The notes below the pieces were generated by a model. That model saw nothing but the letters and a program-made list of their open reading frames with translations. It searched no databases and had not been told where the DNA came from. Below, one piece after another: positions 39,814 to 41,592 of a stretch of DNA of 41,592 nucleotides (within the stretch, counting starts at the first letter, position 1; the number at the start of each line of letters is the position of its first letter). Origin of the DNA: Nocardia cyriacigeorgica (GTDB lineage: Bacteria; Actinomycetota; Actinomycetes; Mycobacteriales; Mycobacteriaceae); assembly GCF_010858045.1 (NCBI RefSeq), contig NZ_JAAGVC010000045.1, positions 1 through 41,592 on the forward strand. Direction: 5' to 3'. The translations under genes were made by a program, and so were the position numbers.

Positions 39814-39930
39814 ATGGGATCGCTCATCGACATTCTGGGCATGGGTACCGCGAGCCTCGGCGAGCACGGCACCAATATCGTGAACGCGCTGATCACCCTG
39901 AGCGGTGGCACGCCCGCCCCCGGCAAGTAA
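39814..39930 (+). CDS. Small peptide 2, 38 residues, paralogue-like partner of peptide 1
   Basis: A second Shine-Dalgarno sequence (AGGAG) precedes ATG 39814. The product starts M-G-S-L-I-D-I-L-G, identical to peptide 1 at 7 of the first 9 residues, then diverges: a polar middle (G-E-H-G-T-N), a hydrophobic segment (V-N-A-L-I-T-L), then S-G-G and a Pro/Gly-rich tail. Ser30 sits in T-L-S-G-G. In C. glutamicum PorA the mycoloylated Ser lies in a similar L-S-G-S context; the comparison is from memory and tentative. A tandem of unequal, related peptides suits a two-component channel or surface peptide pair. Confidence 0.7.
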   Translation: MGSLIDILGMGTASLGEHGTNIVNALITLSGGTPAPGK

Positions 39931-39946
39931 TCCCCAGGCAACGATC

Positions 39947-39976
39947 CGGGGGCGCCCGCATACGCGGGTGCCCCCG
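39947..39976 (+). terminator. Hairpin between small peptide 2 and the mycoloyltransferase
   Basis: A 13-base stem with one G-T pair (CGGGGGCGCCCGC / GCGGGTGCCCCCG) and a 4-base loop ATAC lies 16 bases after the peptide 2 stop and 26 bases before the mycoloyltransferase ATG. It could terminate most transcripts, leaving the peptides more abundant than the enzyme. Confidence 0.65.
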
Positions 39977-40001
39977 ATCTTCATGTGATCGGTAGTTGAC
40001 G

Positions 40002-41024
40002 ATGAATCTTGGCAGGTTGCGCGGAATCACCTCGGCCGCTTGCGCTTTCGCATTGATGTCGATGACCGTCGGTGCGACGACGGCGTCCGCCGATCCGGGC
40101 GCGGTGGTGGTGAGTCAATCCGCCGGCGTCGGTCAGCTGGTCGAGATCAAGGTCTTCGCACCGTCCATGCAGCGCTCGATCGCGTTGAAAGTGCTGCGCC
40201 CCCGCGACACTCACACTCCCGCGCCGACCCTCTACCTGCTCAACGGCGCGGGCGGCGGCGAGGACGCGGCGAACTGGTTCGGCCAAACCGACGCCGTCGA
40301 ATTCTTCGCCGACAAGCACGTCAACGTCGTCATCCCGATGGAAGGCGCGTTCAGCTACTACACCGATTGGCTGAACCCCGACGAGGGCCTCGCCGAAACC
40401 CTGGAGAACAACGGCCGCAACATGTGGGCCACCTTCCTCACCGAAGAGCTTCCCCCCGTGATCGATTCGACCTTCGGCACCACCGGCGTCAACGCCCTCG
40501 CCGGCATCTCCATGGCAGGCACCTCGGTCCTCGACCTCACCATCCAATCGCCCACCCTCTACCGCAGCGCCGCGGCCTACAGCGGCTGCGCGATGACCAG
40601 CGACCCCATCGGCCAGGCCTTCGTCAAAACCGTGATCGACATGGGCGGCGGCGAGGCCGAGAACATGTGGGGCCCCTTCGACAGCGACCAGTGGCGCGAG
40701 CACGACCCCTACCTGCAAGCCCACCGCCTGCCGAACATCCCCATGTACATCTCCAGCGGCAGCGGCTTCCCCGGCATCCACGACACCCTCGCCAACGCCC
40801 GCCTCGACAACGACACCCGCAAACTCCTCAACCAAACCCTCGTCGGCGGCACCATCGAAGCCGCAACCAACTTCTGCACCACCCGCCTGGCCCAGCGGAC
40901 TGCCGAACTGGGCCGCACCAACATCACCTACAACATCCGGCCGATGGGCACGCACTCCTGGGGTTACTGGCAGGACGACCTGCACGATTCTTGGCCGATG
41001 ATCGCGGGGTCGCTCGGAATATGA
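40002..41024 (+). CDS. Secreted mycoloyltransferase, antigen 85 / Cmyt family
   Basis: This 340-residue alpha/beta hydrolase has a Sec signal peptide (residues 1-30, ending T-T-A-S-A). The catalytic triad is readable: Ser170 in G-I-S-M-A-G-T-S, a Glu near 286, and His318 in G-T-H-S-W-G-Y-W. The Glu-His spacing of 32 equals that in Ag85C. Y-L-L-N-G-A and S-Y-Y-T-D-W are also family features. It transfers mycoloyl groups between trehalose esters, arabinogalactan or, in corynebacterial MytC, small porin peptides. ATG 40002 is preferred over TTG 39996. Its stop overlaps the WS/DGAT start by ATGA. Confidence 0.93.
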   Translation: MNLGRLRGITSAACAFALMSMTVGATTASADPGAVVVSQSAGVGQLVEIKVFAPSMQRSIALKVLRPRDTHTPAPTLYLLNGAGGGEDAANWFGQTDAVEFFADKHVNVVIPMEGAFSYYTDWLNPDEGLAETLENNGRNMWATFLTEELPPVIDSTFGTTGVNALAGISMAGTSVLDLTIQSPTLYRSAAAYSGCAMTSDPIGQAFVKTVIDMGGGEAENMWGPFDSDQWREHDPYLQAHRLPNIPMYISSGSGFPGIHDTLANARLDNDTRKLLNQTLVGGTIEAATNFCTTRLAQRTAELGRTNITYNIRPMGTHSWGYWQDDLHDSWPMIAGSLGI

Positions 41025-41592
41025 GGCATCTGGTTCGAAACGCGCTCACCGGCTCGCCGCAGTCGGAGAGCGCCGAATTGCGCTTGGGCCCCGAGCAATT
41101 AGCCCCCCGCGATGCCGTTTTCGTCTATGACGAAACCGACCGCCACCTATCCAACATCATCGCCGTCTACGCCTTCACCGCCGCGGCGCCACTGACCTAT
41201 GACCAGGTCACCGAATGGATGCGTGCCCGGCTCGGCCTGTCGAAGCTCTTCCACCGTCGGCTGCAACGTCTGCCCATGGATCTCGACCTGCCCTACTGGG
41301 TGCCCGACCCGATCCTCGACCTGAACGACCACGTCTTCCTCAGCACCCTGGAGACCTGGGCCGATGCCCGTCGCGCCATCGCCGACCTGACCTCCACCCG
41401 CATGGATCTCGCTCGCCCTCCGTGGGAGCTCCATGTCCTGGATCAAGTCCGCGACGTTCCCGGCCTATCCGGCGCGACCACCTTCGTCGTCCTGAAGTTC
41501 CACCACAGCGTCGGCGATGGCGTCGCCACCCGGGAACTCGAACTGAAACTCTTCGGCACCACACCCCCACCCCAGCCCGTCACTCTCAACCC
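41021..41592 (+). CDS. Wax ester synthase / diacylglycerol acyltransferase (WS/DGAT), truncated at window end
   Basis: The first 190 residues of a WS/DGAT protein are present; the frame runs off the right edge. The acyltransferase motif H-H-S-V-G-D-G (HHxxxDG, residues 161-167) is intact, with the expected upstream P-P-W-E-L and F-V-V-L-K-F. The enzyme esterifies acyl-CoA to alcohols or diacylglycerol, and related members handle trehalose and other lipids. ATG 41021 overlaps the mycoloyltransferase stop, so the two are co-translated, which is unusual for WS/DGAT genes. The C-terminal domain is outside the window. Confidence 0.9.
   Translation, partial: MRHLVRNALTGSPQSESAELRLGPEQLAPRDAVFVYDETDRHLSNIIAVYAFTAAAPLTYDQVTEWMRARLGLSKLFHRRLQRLPMDLDLPYWVPDPILDLNDHVFLSTLETWADARRAIADLTSTRMDLARPPWELHVLDQVRDVPGLSGATTFVVLKFHHSVGDGVATRELELKLFGTTPPPQPVTLN

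Overview
The window is a very GC-rich, gene-dense chromosomal segment from a mycolic-acid-containing actinobacterium, most likely Nocardia or a close relative. Three things point there. Gene order matches the Mycobacterium tuberculosis Rv2182c-Rv2218 neighbourhood over most of the window. Reading frames have strongly G/C-biased third positions, so long empty frames lie antisense to nearly every gene. The right end encodes an antigen-85-type mycoloyltransferase and a WS/DGAT acyltransferase. I saw no tRNA, rRNA, CRISPR array, insertion sequence or prophage gene.

Layout. 1-281: an inverted repeat at the window edge, probably a contig-end artefact, over the 3' end of a putative metallopeptidase. 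395-6298: PimB' mannosyltransferase, two SRPBCC proteins, an ArsA-like ATPase, a Cys-motif protein, a ROK sugar kinase and a PlsC-type acyltransferase, several overlapping by four bases. 6377-11222: accessory genes (small divergent ORF, PhoD-like phosphatase, FAD oxidoreductase, AraC regulator, NmrA-like protein). 11367-18033: respiration and cell-wall housekeeping (ctaF-ctaC, asnB/ltsA, adoK, erpA-type gene, DUF3043 protein). 18120-22125: GlxA-type regulator and cobalamin genes cobU-cobT-cobS, with decayed copies of the cobU 3' end. 22258-28489: HEAT-repeat protein, MBL-fold hydrolase, ilvE, gcvT, and a divergent GNAT/TetR pair. 28560-36246: pepA and the lipoyl cluster (dihydrolipoamide acyltransferase, epimerase, GNAT, lipB, lipA). 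36307-39402: secreted beta-propeller and an ABC-2 exporter. 39628-41592: two tiny signal-less peptides, a mycoloyltransferase and the start of a WS/DGAT gene.

The most interesting unit is the right end. Two SD-led, 40- and 38-residue peptides that begin almost identically (MGSL-x-D-[LI]-LG) lie directly before a secreted mycoloyltransferase. This recalls the corynebacterial PorA/PorH peptides, which lack signal peptides and are O-mycoloylated. The arrangement suggests a mycomembrane peptide pair encoded with its modifying enzyme; the assignment is inference.

A second, window-wide pattern is that about fifteen genes have a TAnnnT -10 hexamer exactly 6-7 bases before the start codon, implying leaderless transcripts. 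This fixes several start codons. It also places a palindrome over the -10 of the TetR gene, and shows a private promoter for lipA inside lipB.
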